This document shows, one piece after another, positions 1 through 7,749 of a stretch of DNA of 13,218 bases. The stretch is from the NCBI GenBank assembly GCA_947174295.1, contig CAMWIG010000037.1, positions 1 to 13,218 on the forward strand, written 5' to 3'. Under the pieces are notes generated by a model. That model was given only the letters and a program-made list of their open reading frames with translations, did no database searches and was not told where the DNA came from. This stretch comes from an uncultured Alistipes sp. Lineage in GTDB: Bacteria > Bacteroidota > Bacteroidia > Bacteroidales > Rikenellaceae. The position numbers and the translations under genes are program-made. How positions within the stretch are numbered: position 1 is the stretch's first letter; each line of letters opens with the position of its first letter.

Positions 1-54
1 GATGTAGATGCCGAGAAGTCTGCGGTTAAGCGAGCGTTTTTCTTTTCTGTCCAT
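1..54 (-). CDS. N-terminal fragment of an unidentified protein
   Basis: A minus-strand ATG at 54 opens a frame that stays open to the window edge, giving MDRKEKRSLNRRLLGIYI. The start is supported by a purine-rich AAGGAA just upstream of the ATG and a good Bacteroidetes promoter about 25 bases further up. The segment is strongly basic and then turns hydrophobic, as in proteins whose first membrane helix follows a cytoplasmic basic stretch. Only 18 residues are visible, so neither family nor function can be assigned. It is divergent from the thioesterase gene and shares an AT-rich spacer of about 190 bases with it. Confidence 0.5.
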   Translation of the reverse strand, partial: MDRKEKRSLNRRLLGIYI

Positions 55-79
55 TTCCTTTTGTCAGTATTAACCGATG

Positions 80-109
80 CAAAGATAACAATAAATTATG
101 AAAAACAAA
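80..109 (-). promoter_or_regulatory. Bacteroidetes-type promoter for the leftward edge gene
   Basis: Read on the minus strand, TATCTTTG (80-87) matches the -7 consensus TAnnTTTG, and TTTG (106-109) fits the -33 element with an 18-base spacer. The predicted start of transcription lies about 20 bases before the ATG at 54. Confidence 0.55.
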
Positions 110-226
110 TATTTTTTATCGTTTTTCGATAAAAATATTATTCGCAACGAAAAACAAGCCTTTGCAATCGTCGTTGCCTGCGTCTGCGCCGACGAATAAC
201 GTTTCGTAAAAATAAAGGAAATTTTT

Positions 227-234
227 TATATTTG
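227..234 (+). promoter_or_regulatory. -7 promoter element of the thioesterase gene
   Basis: TATATTTG matches TAnnTTTG exactly. The only -33 candidate is a weak TTTC at 202-205. Transcription would begin near 238-240, so the leader before the ATG at 248 is only about 8-10 bases. Confidence 0.55.
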
Positions 235-247
235 CATGTAAATCCCG

Positions 248-985
248 ATGATTATGGCAGAAAAAACAACATATCCCATGCGGGTCGAACCGCAGCATGT
301 CGACTTCACGCTCCACGAGACTCTCGTGTCGCTCGGCGGTAATATTCTGAACGTTGCAGGCGTCGATGCCCAGGGCAAAGGCTTCGGCATCGATGTACTG
401 GGGCGCGAAAATCTGTCGTGGGTGCTTTCGCGTCTGGCGATGGAGTTCGACTATCGCCCGGAACAGTACACCGATTACGGAATAACCACGTGGATAAGTG
501 ATTACAACCGGCTGATGTCGACGCGCAACTTCACGCTCACCGATTCGTCGGGGGTGGTGTTCGGCCGCGCCGTGTCGCAGTGGTGCATGCTCGACCTCGC
601 GACCCGTTCGGCTGTCGACATGTCGACCACGGCCGAGTTGCACAGCCAGTGGATAGTCGACGCGCCGTCGCCGGCGGAGCGTCCGCGCAAGGTGGCGGCT
701 CCGAGCGGCGAGCTGCTTGCAGCGGAGCATAGGGTCGTATACAGCGACATAGATTTCAACCGGCATGTCAATACGATGCGCTACATCGAGCTGATGATCG
801 ACATGCTTCCGATCGAGCTTCTCGCCGAGGAGCATCGCGTGCGCATGGATGTCAACTTCCTGCACGAGTCGCGCTACGGGCAGACTCTCGCGGTGACCTG
901 CGCCGAGACCGGCGGCGAGTGGCGGTTCGAGATTCGCAGCGACGACGGCACGGTGTGTCTGCGTGCGGCCATGCGGTTCGAGTAG
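248..985 (+). CDS. Acyl-ACP thioesterase (FatA/FatB-like, double hot-dog fold)
   Basis: Cytosolic enzyme of 245 residues that should hydrolyse the thioester of acyl-acyl carrier protein and release free fatty acid. The length suits bacterial members of the family. The N-terminal half is the first hot-dog domain. The second begins near residue 160 and contains the family signature DIDFNRHVNTMRYIE at 167-181, in which Asp169, Asn171 and His173 match the catalytic Asp-Asn-His region known from plant FatB. The chosen ATG (248) follows a TATATTTG promoter closely. A second in-frame ATG at 254 would shorten the protein by two residues and cannot be excluded. Rubredoxin follows 53 bases downstream on the same strand, so co-transcription is possible although the functions are not obviously linked. 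The acyl-chain preference cannot be read from the sequence. Confidence 0.9.
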   Translation: MIMAEKTTYPMRVEPQHVDFTLHETLVSLGGNILNVAGVDAQGKGFGIDVLGRENLSWVLSRLAMEFDYRPEQYTDYGITTWISDYNRLMSTRNFTLTDSSGVVFGRAVSQWCMLDLATRSAVDMSTTAELHSQWIVDAPSPAERPRKVAAPSGELLAAEHRVVYSDIDFNRHVNTMRYIELMIDMLPIELLAEEHRVRMDVNFLHESRYGQTLAVTCAETGGEWRFEIRSDDGTVCLRAAMRFE

Positions 986-1038
986 GGCGGTGCGGTATGC
1001 TTTTTGCGACGGTCGGGTAGTACCAAATTTCGATTCCT

Positions 1039-1200
1039 ATGAAAAAATACCGTTGCAAACCCTGCGGCTGGATATACGACCCTGCCGTGGGTGACCCCGA
1101 GAGCGGCATCGCCGCAGGAACTCCGTTCGAGGATATACCCGACGATTGGGCGTGTCCCCTGTGCGGGGCCGACAAGAGCGATTTCGAGCCGATAGACTGA
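1039..1200 (+). CDS. Rubredoxin
   Basis: A 53-residue one-iron electron carrier, the normal length for a free-standing rubredoxin. The four iron-binding cysteines form two CxxC knuckles, C6-K-P-C9 and C39-P-L-C42. The conserved aromatic and acidic core around W11-I-Y-D and the IPDDW segment at 33-37 are also present. It is expected in the cytosol and in anaerobes typically passes electrons to oxygen- or peroxide-reducing enzymes such as rubrerythrin or flavodiiron proteins; no such partner is in this window. The start at 1039 gives the standard MKKYRC opening. No Shine-Dalgarno sequence is evident. It lies between the thioesterase and the ferritin, and its position beside ferritin fits an oxygen and iron defence role, which is inference. 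Confidence 0.96.
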   Translation: MKKYRCKPCGWIYDPAVGDPESGIAAGTPFEDIPDDWACPLCGADKSDFEPID

Positions 1201-1214
1201 AAAGCGCTGTTTAT

Positions 1215-1253
1215 GACGGCGGCGGACTCCTCGGAGAGTTCGCCGCCGCCGTC
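1215..1253 (+). terminator. Strong GC-rich hairpin after rubredoxin, without a clear T tract
   Basis: An 11-base-pair stem (1215-1225 with 1243-1253, GACGGCGGCGG and its complement) continues after a three-base bulge as a 4-bp stem (1226-1229 with 1236-1239) closing a six-base loop. It starts 14 bases after the rubredoxin stop. The following GTATAAG is not T-rich, so it may be a pause site, a processing site or an mRNA stabiliser rather than a full intrinsic terminator. Confidence 0.45.
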
Positions 1254-1305
1254 GTATAAGGCTTGGCCCGCGTTTTGCACTTCCGTTGCGAAAATTCTAT
1301 TCGCT

Positions 1306-1848
1306 ATGGATAAAGACAAACGACCTAAGAACAAGTACCAGAAGAGTATCGACCTGTTGAACGACGCTGTGGGCAAGGAGATTGCCACGTCGCTGCAATA
1401 CATGTATTTCCACACCCATTTCGAGGATTCGCGCTACGAGTATCTGTCGAGCATCATGCGCGACAGCTCGATTGCCGAGATGCGCCACATCGAGGAGTTC
1501 GCCGACCGCATCCTCTTCCTCGAAGGCGACGTGGATATGAATCCCGAGTTCCGCACCTTGCAGGTCACCGAGCCGGCCGAGATGCTGCGGCTGGCGATAA
1601 AGCTGGAACAGAACACCATAATCGCCTACAACGAGGCGTCGCGCATATGCTCGGAGAACGGCGATGCCGTGTCGCACAAGATGTTTCAGGACATCATAGT
1701 CGACGAGGAACGCCACCTCGACACCTTCCGCACCGAGTTGCAGAACCTCACCGACTACGGCAAGGACTACCTCGCGCTGCAATCGGCCGCCGGAAGCAAG
1801 CATGCCGCACGGGAGATGCACCGCCACGCCCACGGCGAGCAGGAGTAG
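1306..1848 (+). CDS. bfr: Bacterioferritin-type ferritin
   Basis: Iron-storage four-helix-bundle protein of 180 residues that would assemble into a hollow shell and oxidise Fe(II). The ferroxidase ligands appear with exactly the spacing of bacterioferritin: Glu25, Glu58-x-x-His61, Glu101 and Glu134-x-x-His137 (E. coli Bfr 18, 51/54, 94, 127/130). Met59 sits immediately after Glu58, where Bfr has Met52, its haem ligand, so haem binding is plausible. The C-terminus ends in a His-rich tail, HAAREMHRHAHGEQE. An in-frame ATG at 1213 lies inside the upstream hairpin and would add 31 low-complexity residues, so the start at 1306 (MDKDK) is preferred. A strong terminator follows. Rubredoxin upstream suggests a joint redox and iron role. 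The single cysteine, Cys115, argues against the Dps-like thioferritin class. Confidence 0.9.
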   Translation: MDKDKRPKNKYQKSIDLLNDAVGKEIATSLQYMYFHTHFEDSRYEYLSSIMRDSSIAEMRHIEEFADRILFLEGDVDMNPEFRTLQVTEPAEMLRLAIKLEQNTIIAYNEASRICSENGDAVSHKMFQDIIVDEERHLDTFRTELQNLTDYGKDYLALQSAAGSKHAAREMHRHAHGEQE

Positions 1849-1872
1849 CCGCCGCGCGGCTGCCGGTACCTT

Positions 1873-1901
1873 CCCCGCACCTTTCGAGGTGCGGGGTTTT
1901 T
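1873..1901 (+). terminator. Intrinsic terminator of the ferritin gene
   Basis: A perfect 10-bp stem (1873-1882 with 1887-1896, CCCCGCACCT and its complement) is closed by a stable TTCG tetraloop and followed by TTTTT at 1897-1901. It begins 24 bases after the ferritin stop. Confidence 0.9.
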
Positions 1902-1966
1902 CGTCGCGTGGCAGCGGCCGGGAGTGCAAAATCGCGTCAGGACGCCGGATATTCGGTTTATTTTCG

Positions 1967-1974
1967 TATATTTG
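1967..1974 (+). promoter_or_regulatory. -7 promoter element of the glycosyltransferase gene
   Basis: TATATTTG is an exact TAnnTTTG match and ends only 7 bases before the ATG at 1982, so the transcript would be leaderless or nearly so. No convincing -33 TTTG is visible at the expected distance. Confidence 0.55.
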
Positions 1975-1981
1975 TTCTGCT

Positions 1982-3121
1982 ATGAAGATTACAGTATTGG
2001 GGCCCGCGCACCCTTATCGCGGTGGTTTGGCGTCGATTATGGAGACTATGGCGCGCACGTTCGCCGGTCGCGGCGACAGTGTCGACGTGGTGACGTTCAC
2101 GCGTCAGTATCCCGAGTTTCTCTTTCCCGGAAAGAGCCAGACGGTAGATACGCCGCCGCCGGCCGACCTGCATATTGAGCGGGCGGTCGATACGGTGAAC
2201 CCTTTGAATTGGCTCTCGGTGGGGCGCCGGCTGCGCCGCGAGCGGCCGGATTTCATCCTGATGAAGTACTGGACGCCATTCATGGCGCCCTGCTTCGGCA
2301 CCATAGCGCGTCTCGCCCGCGGGAACGGCCATACGAAAGTGCTGTGCCAGATAGACAATGTCGAGCCGCACGAGCACCACATCGTCGACCGTCCGTTCAA
2401 CCGCTGGTATCTGGGCGCCGTCGACGGGTTCGTCTACATGTCGGAGCAGGTGCACGGCGAACTTAAAGCCTACACCGACGCACCAGCCCTGTTCTCGCCG
2501 CATCCGATGTTCGAGAACTTCGGCGACAAGGTCGACCGCGAGGAGGCATGCGCAGCGCTCGGACTCGACCCGAAGTGCCGCTATGTCATGTTCTTCGGTC
2601 TCATACGCGACTACAAAGGGCTCGACATGCTGCTCGATGCTTGGGCGGCGCTGCGGCGCGAGGGGCGTCTGTCGGCCGACTGCCGGTTGATTGTCGCGGG
2701 TGAGTTCTATACTCCGAAAGAGCCGTATGTGGAGCGTATCGAGCGGTCGGGCATAGCCGGCGACGTCGTTCTGTGCGACCGCTTCATTCCCGACGGCGAG
2801 GTGCGCTATTTTTTCTCGGCGGCCGATGCCGTGGTGCTGCCGTACCGCACGGCCACGCAGAGCGGCGTGACGCAGATAGCTTACAAGTTCGACCTGCCGA
2901 TGATTGTCACCGATGTCGGCGGTCTTCCTGAGATAGTCCCCGACGGCCGGGCAGGCATAGTGTGCCGGCCCGATGCGGAGTCGCTGGCCGATGCCGTGGC
3001 ACGGCTGTACGAGGGCGACACGCTCGACGTGTTCCGTCGCAACATACTCGTCGAAAAGCGCCGCTTCTCGTGGGACGAGATGTGCGACCGTCTGACCGAG
3101 GTCTACGAAATGGTCAGGTAG
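1982..3121 (+). CDS. Glycosyltransferase, GT-B fold, family-4 type
   Basis: A 379-residue protein with two Rossmann-like halves. The N-terminal acceptor half opens with KITVLGPAHPYRGGLA (2-17), where the double glycine marks the first loop. The C-terminal half carries FFGLIRDYKG (204-213) and the nucleotide-sugar region ATQSGVTQIAY to TDVGGLPEIV (291-319). It probably transfers a sugar from a nucleotide donor to a cell-envelope glycan or lipid acceptor at the inner face of the cytoplasmic membrane; donor and acceptor cannot be told. The classical EX7E glutamates are not visible and a QSGVTQ variant occupies that region. The open frame extends upstream, but this start is chosen because the promoter ends at 1974 and upstream codons would run through the ferritin terminator. 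No other glycan genes adjoin it. Confidence 0.87.
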   Translation: MKITVLGPAHPYRGGLASIMETMARTFAGRGDSVDVVTFTRQYPEFLFPGKSQTVDTPPPADLHIERAVDTVNPLNWLSVGRRLRRERPDFILMKYWTPFMAPCFGTIARLARGNGHTKVLCQIDNVEPHEHHIVDRPFNRWYLGAVDGFVYMSEQVHGELKAYTDAPALFSPHPMFENFGDKVDREEACAALGLDPKCRYVMFFGLIRDYKGLDMLLDAWAALRREGRLSADCRLIVAGEFYTPKEPYVERIERSGIAGDVVLCDRFIPDGEVRYFFSAADAVVLPYRTATQSGVTQIAYKFDLPMIVTDVGGLPEIVPDGRAGIVCRPDAESLADAVARLYEGDTLDVFRRNILVEKRRFSWDEMCDRLTEVYEMVR

Positions 3122-3136
3122 TGTGCAGTCATGCGA

Positions 3137-3165
3137 AAAGGCCCGCGATTCGTTCGCGGGCCTTT
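3137..3165. terminator. Bidirectional terminator between convergent genes
   Basis: A 12-bp stem (3137-3148 with 3154-3165, AAAGGCCCGCGA and its complement) has a 5-base loop. Rightward it is followed by a short pyrimidine-rich tract; leftward, on the minus strand, the T's are supplied by the complement of AAAA at 3136-3139. It serves the glycosyltransferase (stop at 3121) and the transporter (stop at 3191), which converge here. Confidence 0.85.
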
Positions 3166-3190
3166 CTCGTTTCGACATTCGGAGCCGTTG

Positions 3191-4561
3191 TTATTTTTTG
3201 ATGTTGGGCTCTTCGAGACCGTAGCCCTTGCGCTTGTCCTCGACTTTGAGGTAGAGGCTGAACACGAGCGCCAGCACGCCGAACGATGCGAAAATCATCA
3301 TCGGCACGGTATATCCGCCCGTGGCGTCGAGTACGTTGCCGATAAGCAGCGGAACGATGCACAGACCGATATTCTGAATCCAGAAGATGAGGCAGTAGGC
3401 CGAGCCGAGAATCTTCTCGTCGATAATCTTCGGCACCGAGGGCCACAGAGCGGCCGGAACGAGCGAGAACGATACGCCCAGCACTACGACGATAAGTACG
3501 GCGAACCACTTGGCCGGGTAGAGCGGAAGCAGGAATGCGAAGCTCAGGTGGCAGGCAATCATGATAATCGAGCCGACCATGAGCATCGTGGCGCCCTTGC
3601 CGCGGTAGTCGAGCAGACCGCCGAGCAGCGGCGTGAGCAGCATTGCCAGAATCGGGAAGCAGCTGAACAGACGGGCTGCCGTGCCGGCGTCGACGCCGAG
3701 CGTCACTTCGAGGAAGTTGGGAGCGTAGCGCTGGAAGGGGAATATGGCGCTGTAATAGAGTACGCACAGCAGTGCCACGAGCCAGAACATTTTGCTCGAA
3801 AAGATTTTGCCGAGATCCGAAATCTGGAACTCTTCGTCCGACGACTTTTCGGCCGACATCTCGCCCGAGGCGATGAGCTGGCTGTCGAGTTTGTGGTCCA
3901 TGAGCGAGAAGACCGTGTAGCACAGCAGACCGATGATAAGCAATGCGGTGCAGAAGCCTACGGGAGCGACAATCGACTTGTCGAACATGTCGGATACCAT
4001 CGGTGCAGTCCACATCACGGCGAAGACTCCCAAACGCGCGATAGCCATTTCGAGACCCATTGCAAGAGCCATCTCCTTGCCCTTGAACCACTTGGCTATG
4101 GCCTTCGATACGGTCGTGCCGGCCATTTCGCATCCGCAGCCGAAAATCATGAAGCCCAGCGATGCCATCTTAGCGCTGCCCGGCAGCACCGTCCACCACG
4201 AGTCGAGCCACTCGCAGAGAGCTGTCTGCTGAAAGAAATCGCTGATGCCGATATACTTGATTACCGCACCGGCGACCATCAGCGACGCCGAGAGCAGACC
4301 GGTGAACCGGATGCCCATCTTGTCCAGAATGATGCCTGCGAAAATCAGGAAGAAGCAGAATACATTGAGGAAGTACTCCGAGGCGGCGTAGGTGCCGAAT
4401 GTTCCGCTGTCCCATCCGCGAGCCGACTCGACGAGCGATTTGAGTGGTGACATGACGTCGACGAACATGTAGCCGAAGAACATCATCAGGGCCACCAGAA
4501 CGAGGGCCGTCCAACGAACTGGCGCCGAATCGTTCAACTTTCTTTGTAAGGTTTGTGTCAT
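3191..4561 (-). CDS. Major facilitator superfamily transporter, substrate unknown
   Basis: A 456-residue inner-membrane carrier with about 12 hydrophobic segments in two halves, split by a charged, serine- and glutamate-rich cytoplasmic loop at about 222-255. MFS motif A is recognisable in the loop after the second helix (AGIILDKMGIRF, 75-86) and in its counterpart in the second half (GGLLDYRGKG, 314-323). The pattern VMSPLKSL near residue 36 and the overall shape recall MFSD1-like or oxalate/formate-type carriers, but the substrate is not inferable. The start at 4561 gives a short basic N-terminus before helix 1. The TPR gene ends 28 bases upstream on the same strand, so the two are likely co-transcribed. 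The 3' end is at the shared bidirectional terminator. Confidence 0.88.
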   Translation of the reverse strand: MTQTLQRKLNDSAPVRWTALVLVALMMFFGYMFVDVMSPLKSLVESARGWDSGTFGTYAASEYFLNVFCFFLIFAGIILDKMGIRFTGLLSASLMVAGAVIKYIGISDFFQQTALCEWLDSWWTVLPGSAKMASLGFMIFGCGCEMAGTTVSKAIAKWFKGKEMALAMGLEMAIARLGVFAVMWTAPMVSDMFDKSIVAPVGFCTALLIIGLLCYTVFSLMDHKLDSQLIASGEMSAEKSSDEEFQISDLGKIFSSKMFWLVALLCVLYYSAIFPFQRYAPNFLEVTLGVDAGTAARLFSCFPILAMLLTPLLGGLLDYRGKGATMLMVGSIIMIACHLSFAFLLPLYPAKWFAVLIVVVLGVSFSLVPAALWPSVPKIIDEKILGSAYCLIFWIQNIGLCIVPLLIGNVLDATGGYTVPMMIFASFGVLALVFSLYLKVEDKRKGYGLEEPNIKK

Positions 4562-4589
4562 TTTCGTTATTTTAAATTTGGATTATGTT

Positions 4590-6602
4590 CTATTGCATCT
4601 TCGAGTACTCTTTCAGCAGTTCGTAGGCGTGCTCGATGCCCAGCTCTCCGGCTTTCGAGATGTCGAGACAGCCCTTGCGCGTATCCTTCATGAATATCTG
4701 CGTCAGTCCGCGGTTGTAGTACGCCTCGGCGAACGACGGGTTGAGCTCTATGGCTCGCGAGTAGTCGGCGAACGCCTCGGGCAGACGTCCCGACAGCGCT
4801 TGCAGATTGGCGCGGTTGTACCAGAAGTAGGCGTAGTCGGCGTAGAGTTTCAGCGCCTTGTTCATGTCGGCTATTGCCTCCTCGTAGTCGTATGACCGTG
4901 TGCGGTTGTTTTCCAGACGGTTGGCCGGGTCGGTGTCTATGCTGATGCGCTGGTAGGAGTTGTCGATGGACGATATGAAGTCTATCATCTCGGCGCGTGT
5001 CGTCGCCCGGTTCATGTAGAGGAACGGGTTGGCAGGGTAGGCGTCGATAGCCGCCGTGTAACTCGTGACGGCGCTGGTGTACTGTTTGATAAGCGACTGT
5101 GTTATACCGCGTTCGAAGAGGGTAGTCCACTCCTGGTCGCCGGCCTTGATGCGCTCCGAGAGCGCACGGTCGAGCGACAGCAGCGAGTCGGCCTCGATGT
5201 TGCTCGGGCCGGCCGCCACGGTCAGCAGAGGATTGCCTATTCGGCGGCGGAAGTCCTCGTCGCGCTGCGTGCGGTAGGTGTGTGTCTGCGGCAGCACGGC
5301 CGCAGTATCGGCTCGCATGACGGTGAATTTGAACATCGGCAACAGCGCCAGCCCCTGCTCGCCCGACTGGCTCGCGGCGAGACGGTCGAGTCTGGATGTT
5401 CCGGCGAACTTGCTGTCGAACGACAGCAGGCGGTCGAACTTCTGCGTCGTGTCGGCATATATCGAGTAGGTGCTGTCGCGTTCGAGACGCGCCTTGTAGG
5501 CCGCGATTTTGCGGTCGGCGATGTTGCGGTCGCTGCGCGCTCCGCGCATGTCGTTCATCGCGGCACGCATGTAACTGCGGTTTATATAGGCGTTCGCGAA
5601 GTCGGGGTAGAGCTCTATGGCACGCGTGTAGTCGTCGACGGCCTGTTCGGCGTTGCCGAGCTGCGCATGGATGTTGGCGCGGTTGTAGAACACCAGAACG
5701 TTGTTCGGGGCGTAGCCGGCCAGCTTGTCGAAGTCGTCGAGCGAACGGTGGTAGTCGCCTATCTGTGCCCGCACGATACCGCGGTTGAAGTAGGTGATGG
5801 CATTCGTGGAGTCGATTTGCAGCACGCGGTCGAAGTCGCCGAGCGCCTGCATCGGGCGGTTGGTGTCGGAGTATACCAGCGCGCGGTTGAAGAACGAGAC
5901 GATGTAGGTGGAGTCGCAGCCGACAGCCTTGTCGAAATCGGCCTCGGCCTCGGCATAGCGCTGCTGGCGCATGAAGAGCTCGCCGCGGCGGTTGTATCCG
6001 TCGGGATTCTCGCGGTTGGTGCGTATGGCCGTGTCGAAATTGTCGTAGGCGCGTGTGGTGTCTTTGAGGTGCAGATAGCACAATCCGCGGTTGATATAGG
6101 CCTCGGCGACCTTCTTCTCGTAGAGGATGAAGGTGTTGAAGTCGGATATCGCATCGTCGAACTGCTGGTTCATCAGCCGCGTGACACCTCGGTAGTAGTA
6201 GGGGCTCGGGCGGTCGGGCCGCAGGTCGATGGCTTCGCGGAAATCGTTCAGTGCGTCGTCGTAATTGCCTAATTGCAAACGTGTTATTGCGCGATATGTG
6301 TATGCGTTCGTGTAGACGGGGTTCTTCTCTATGGCAATCGAGAAGTCGGATTCGGCGCCGAGCAGGTCGTCGAGGTTGTGTTTGGCGATGCCGCGCAGGA
6401 AGTAGGCTTCGTAGACATCGTCGTCGAAGCGCAGCAGTGTGTTGAGCGTGCGGATTGCTTCCTGGTAGTCGTTGTTCATCATCAGCGAACGACCCATCCA
6501 GAAGTAATAGTCCTTGTTGTATTGCGCACGCGCCTCGTTCGTCCCGCACAGTAGCAGGGTGAATAGGGTAGCGATGTACAATATGACTCTTTTCATCTTC
6601 AT
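4590..6602 (-). CDS. Exported TPR-repeat protein
   Basis: A 670-residue protein with an N-terminal signal peptide: basic MKMKR, hydrophobic core at 6-19, and a likely cleavage after ARA at 24-26. The cysteine at 19 is not in a good lipobox, so export to the periplasm is more likely than lipid anchoring. About ten tandem 34-residue TPR units run from about 32 to 366, recognisable by recurrent YxNRG, A-x-x-DF-x-x-AI and Y-P/N-P patterns. A non-TPR stretch follows at about 370-490, then about four more units, interrupted near 555-570, up to about 660. Such proteins act as binding scaffolds; the partner is unknown. An alternative ATG lies two codons in. The transporter gene follows after 28 bases. 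The 230-base spacer towards era shows no convincing promoter. Confidence 0.88.
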   Translation of the reverse strand: MKMKRVILYIATLFTLLLCGTNEARAQYNKDYYFWMGRSLMMNNDYQEAIRTLNTLLRFDDDVYEAYFLRGIAKHNLDDLLGAESDFSIAIEKNPVYTNAYTYRAITRLQLGNYDDALNDFREAIDLRPDRPSPYYYRGVTRLMNQQFDDAISDFNTFILYEKKVAEAYINRGLCYLHLKDTTRAYDNFDTAIRTNRENPDGYNRRGELFMRQQRYAEAEADFDKAVGCDSTYIVSFFNRALVYSDTNRPMQALGDFDRVLQIDSTNAITYFNRGIVRAQIGDYHRSLDDFDKLAGYAPNNVLVFYNRANIHAQLGNAEQAVDDYTRAIELYPDFANAYINRSYMRAAMNDMRGARSDRNIADRKIAAYKARLERDSTYSIYADTTQKFDRLLSFDSKFAGTSRLDRLAASQSGEQGLALLPMFKFTVMRADTAAVLPQTHTYRTQRDEDFRRRIGNPLLTVAAGPSNIEADSLLSLDRALSERIKAGDQEWTTLFERGITQSLIKQYTSAVTSYTAAIDAYPANPFLYMNRATTRAEMIDFISSIDNSYQRISIDTDPANRLENNRTRSYDYEEAIADMNKALKLYADYAYFWYNRANLQALSGRLPEAFADYSRAIELNPSFAEAYYNRGLTQIFMKDTRKGCLDISKAGELGIEHAYELLKEYSKMQ

Positions 6603-6832
6603 TTCTCGACTCTTCGACTCCGATATAACGGTGCGCCGAATGAATTATTATATATAGGTGATTGGCGAAATGTCGTCCGAAACAAAATATTTCCTCTCGA
6701 TTAATCCATCGTCTCCGATTTTGAACACCGAGACCACTATGCGCATGGACTGCCAGACAGAAAAGCAACGCTGCTATGTAGGTCTGCCGGCTGTTCGCAC
6801 GTGGGGCTGTTTGCTGCGGGGTACGCTGCGCG

Positions 6833-7717
6833 TTATTCCTGCTCGTAGCCGAAGCTGCGCAGTGCGCGGTCGTTGTTGCGCCAGTCGTCGTTGACCTTCA
6901 CGAACAGTTGCAGGAACACCTTCTTGCCCAGGAAACGCTCCATATCCTCGCGGGCCTGCTGGCCTACGCGTTTGAGCTTCTCGCCGCGGTGACCGATGAC
7001 GATGCCTTTCTGCGAGTCGCGCGCTACGTAGATGTTGGCCGATATGCGGTCGATGCCAGGCTCCTCCTTGTAGGACTCGATGGCGATTTCGCAGCAGTAG
7101 GGTATCTCCTTGTCGTAGTTGAGCAGAATCTTTTCGCGTATGATTTCCGATGCGAAGAAACGCAAAGTCTTGTCCGTGAGCGTGTCCTTGGGATAGAACG
7201 GCTCGCCCTCGGGCAGACGCTCCACAATCAGACGCATCAAACCGTCGAGGTTGAACGACTCCTTGGCCGATACGGGAACTATCACGGCGTCGGGAAGTTC
7301 GGTGCGCCACCTGTCGACCAGCGCTTCGAGCGCTTCGGGGGTAGTGAGGTCTATTTTATTGATTACCACGAGTGTCGGCACGCCGCTCAGACGTATTTTG
7401 CCGACGATTTCGGCGCCCTGCTCGTCGTTCTGTTCTACGGTGTCCGTGACGTAGAGTATCACGTCGGCATCCTGCAACGCTCCGCGAACGAACTTCATCA
7501 TCGACTCTTGGAGTTTGTAGTTGGGTTTCAGTATACCCGGAGTGTCGGAGTAAACTATCTGAAAATCATCGCTGTCGACAATTCCCATGATTCTGTGGCG
7601 TGTGGTCTGTGCCTTCGAAGTGATAATCGACAGACGTTCGCCTACCAGAGCATTCATCAGTGTCGATTTGCCGACGTTGGGGTTGCCTATGATGTTTACG
7701 AATCCAGCTTTGTGCAT
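6833..7717 (-). CDS. era: GTPase Era
   Basis: A 294-residue, normal-length Era, the essential GTPase that binds the 3' end of 16S rRNA and helps mature the 30S subunit. G1 is GNPNVGKST (11-19), the switch I threonines are at 38-39, G3 is DTPG (58-61), G4 is NKID (120-123) and G5 is SAK (150-152). The C-terminal half is the RNA-binding KH domain, with its GxxG loop as G242-H-R-G245 in IGHRGEKLKRVG. The start at 7717 gives the expected short N-terminus (MHKAGFVNIIG), and an exact promoter element lies 25 bases upstream. The TPR gene follows about 230 bases downstream on the same strand; that distance suggests a separate transcript or a long intercistronic gap. Confidence 0.97.
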   Translation of the reverse strand: MHKAGFVNIIGNPNVGKSTLMNALVGERLSIITSKAQTTRHRIMGIVDSDDFQIVYSDTPGILKPNYKLQESMMKFVRGALQDADVILYVTDTVEQNDEQGAEIVGKIRLSGVPTLVVINKIDLTTPEALEALVDRWRTELPDAVIVPVSAKESFNLDGLMRLIVERLPEGEPFYPKDTLTDKTLRFFASEIIREKILLNYDKEIPYCCEIAIESYKEEPGIDRISANIYVARDSQKGIVIGHRGEKLKRVGQQAREDMERFLGKKVFLQLFVKVNDDWRNNDRALRSFGYEQE

Positions 7718-7741
7718 GTTTTAATAATCTATTATTTCATG

Positions 7742-7749
7742 CAAATATA
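7742..7749 (-). promoter_or_regulatory. -7 promoter element of era
   Basis: Minus-strand TATATTTG matches TAnnTTTG exactly and lies 24 bases before the era ATG, predicting a leader of about 20 bases. No clear -33 TTTG is seen. Confidence 0.6.

Noticed and set aside
1274..1305. Possible promoter of the ferritin gene (TTTG at 1274-1277, TATTCG at 1298-1303)
   Set aside because: The -7 part matches only the leading TA, and transcription would begin past the ATG at 1306.
3131..4450. Long rightward open frame opposite the transporter gene
   Set aside because: It is antisense to a clear 12-helix transporter, rich in Glu/His/Arg/Gln with no domain pattern, and overlaps the bidirectional terminator.
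6640..6690. Possible promoter of the TPR gene (minus-strand ATATTTTG near 6683-6690)
   Set aside because: The spacing inside the -7 element is off by one, and no second element lies at the right distance.
4567..6768. 733-codon leftward open frame over the TPR gene
   Set aside because: It is a shifted frame of the TPR gene, giving Arg/Pro/His-rich low-complexity protein, while the other frame has a signal peptide and regular TPR units.
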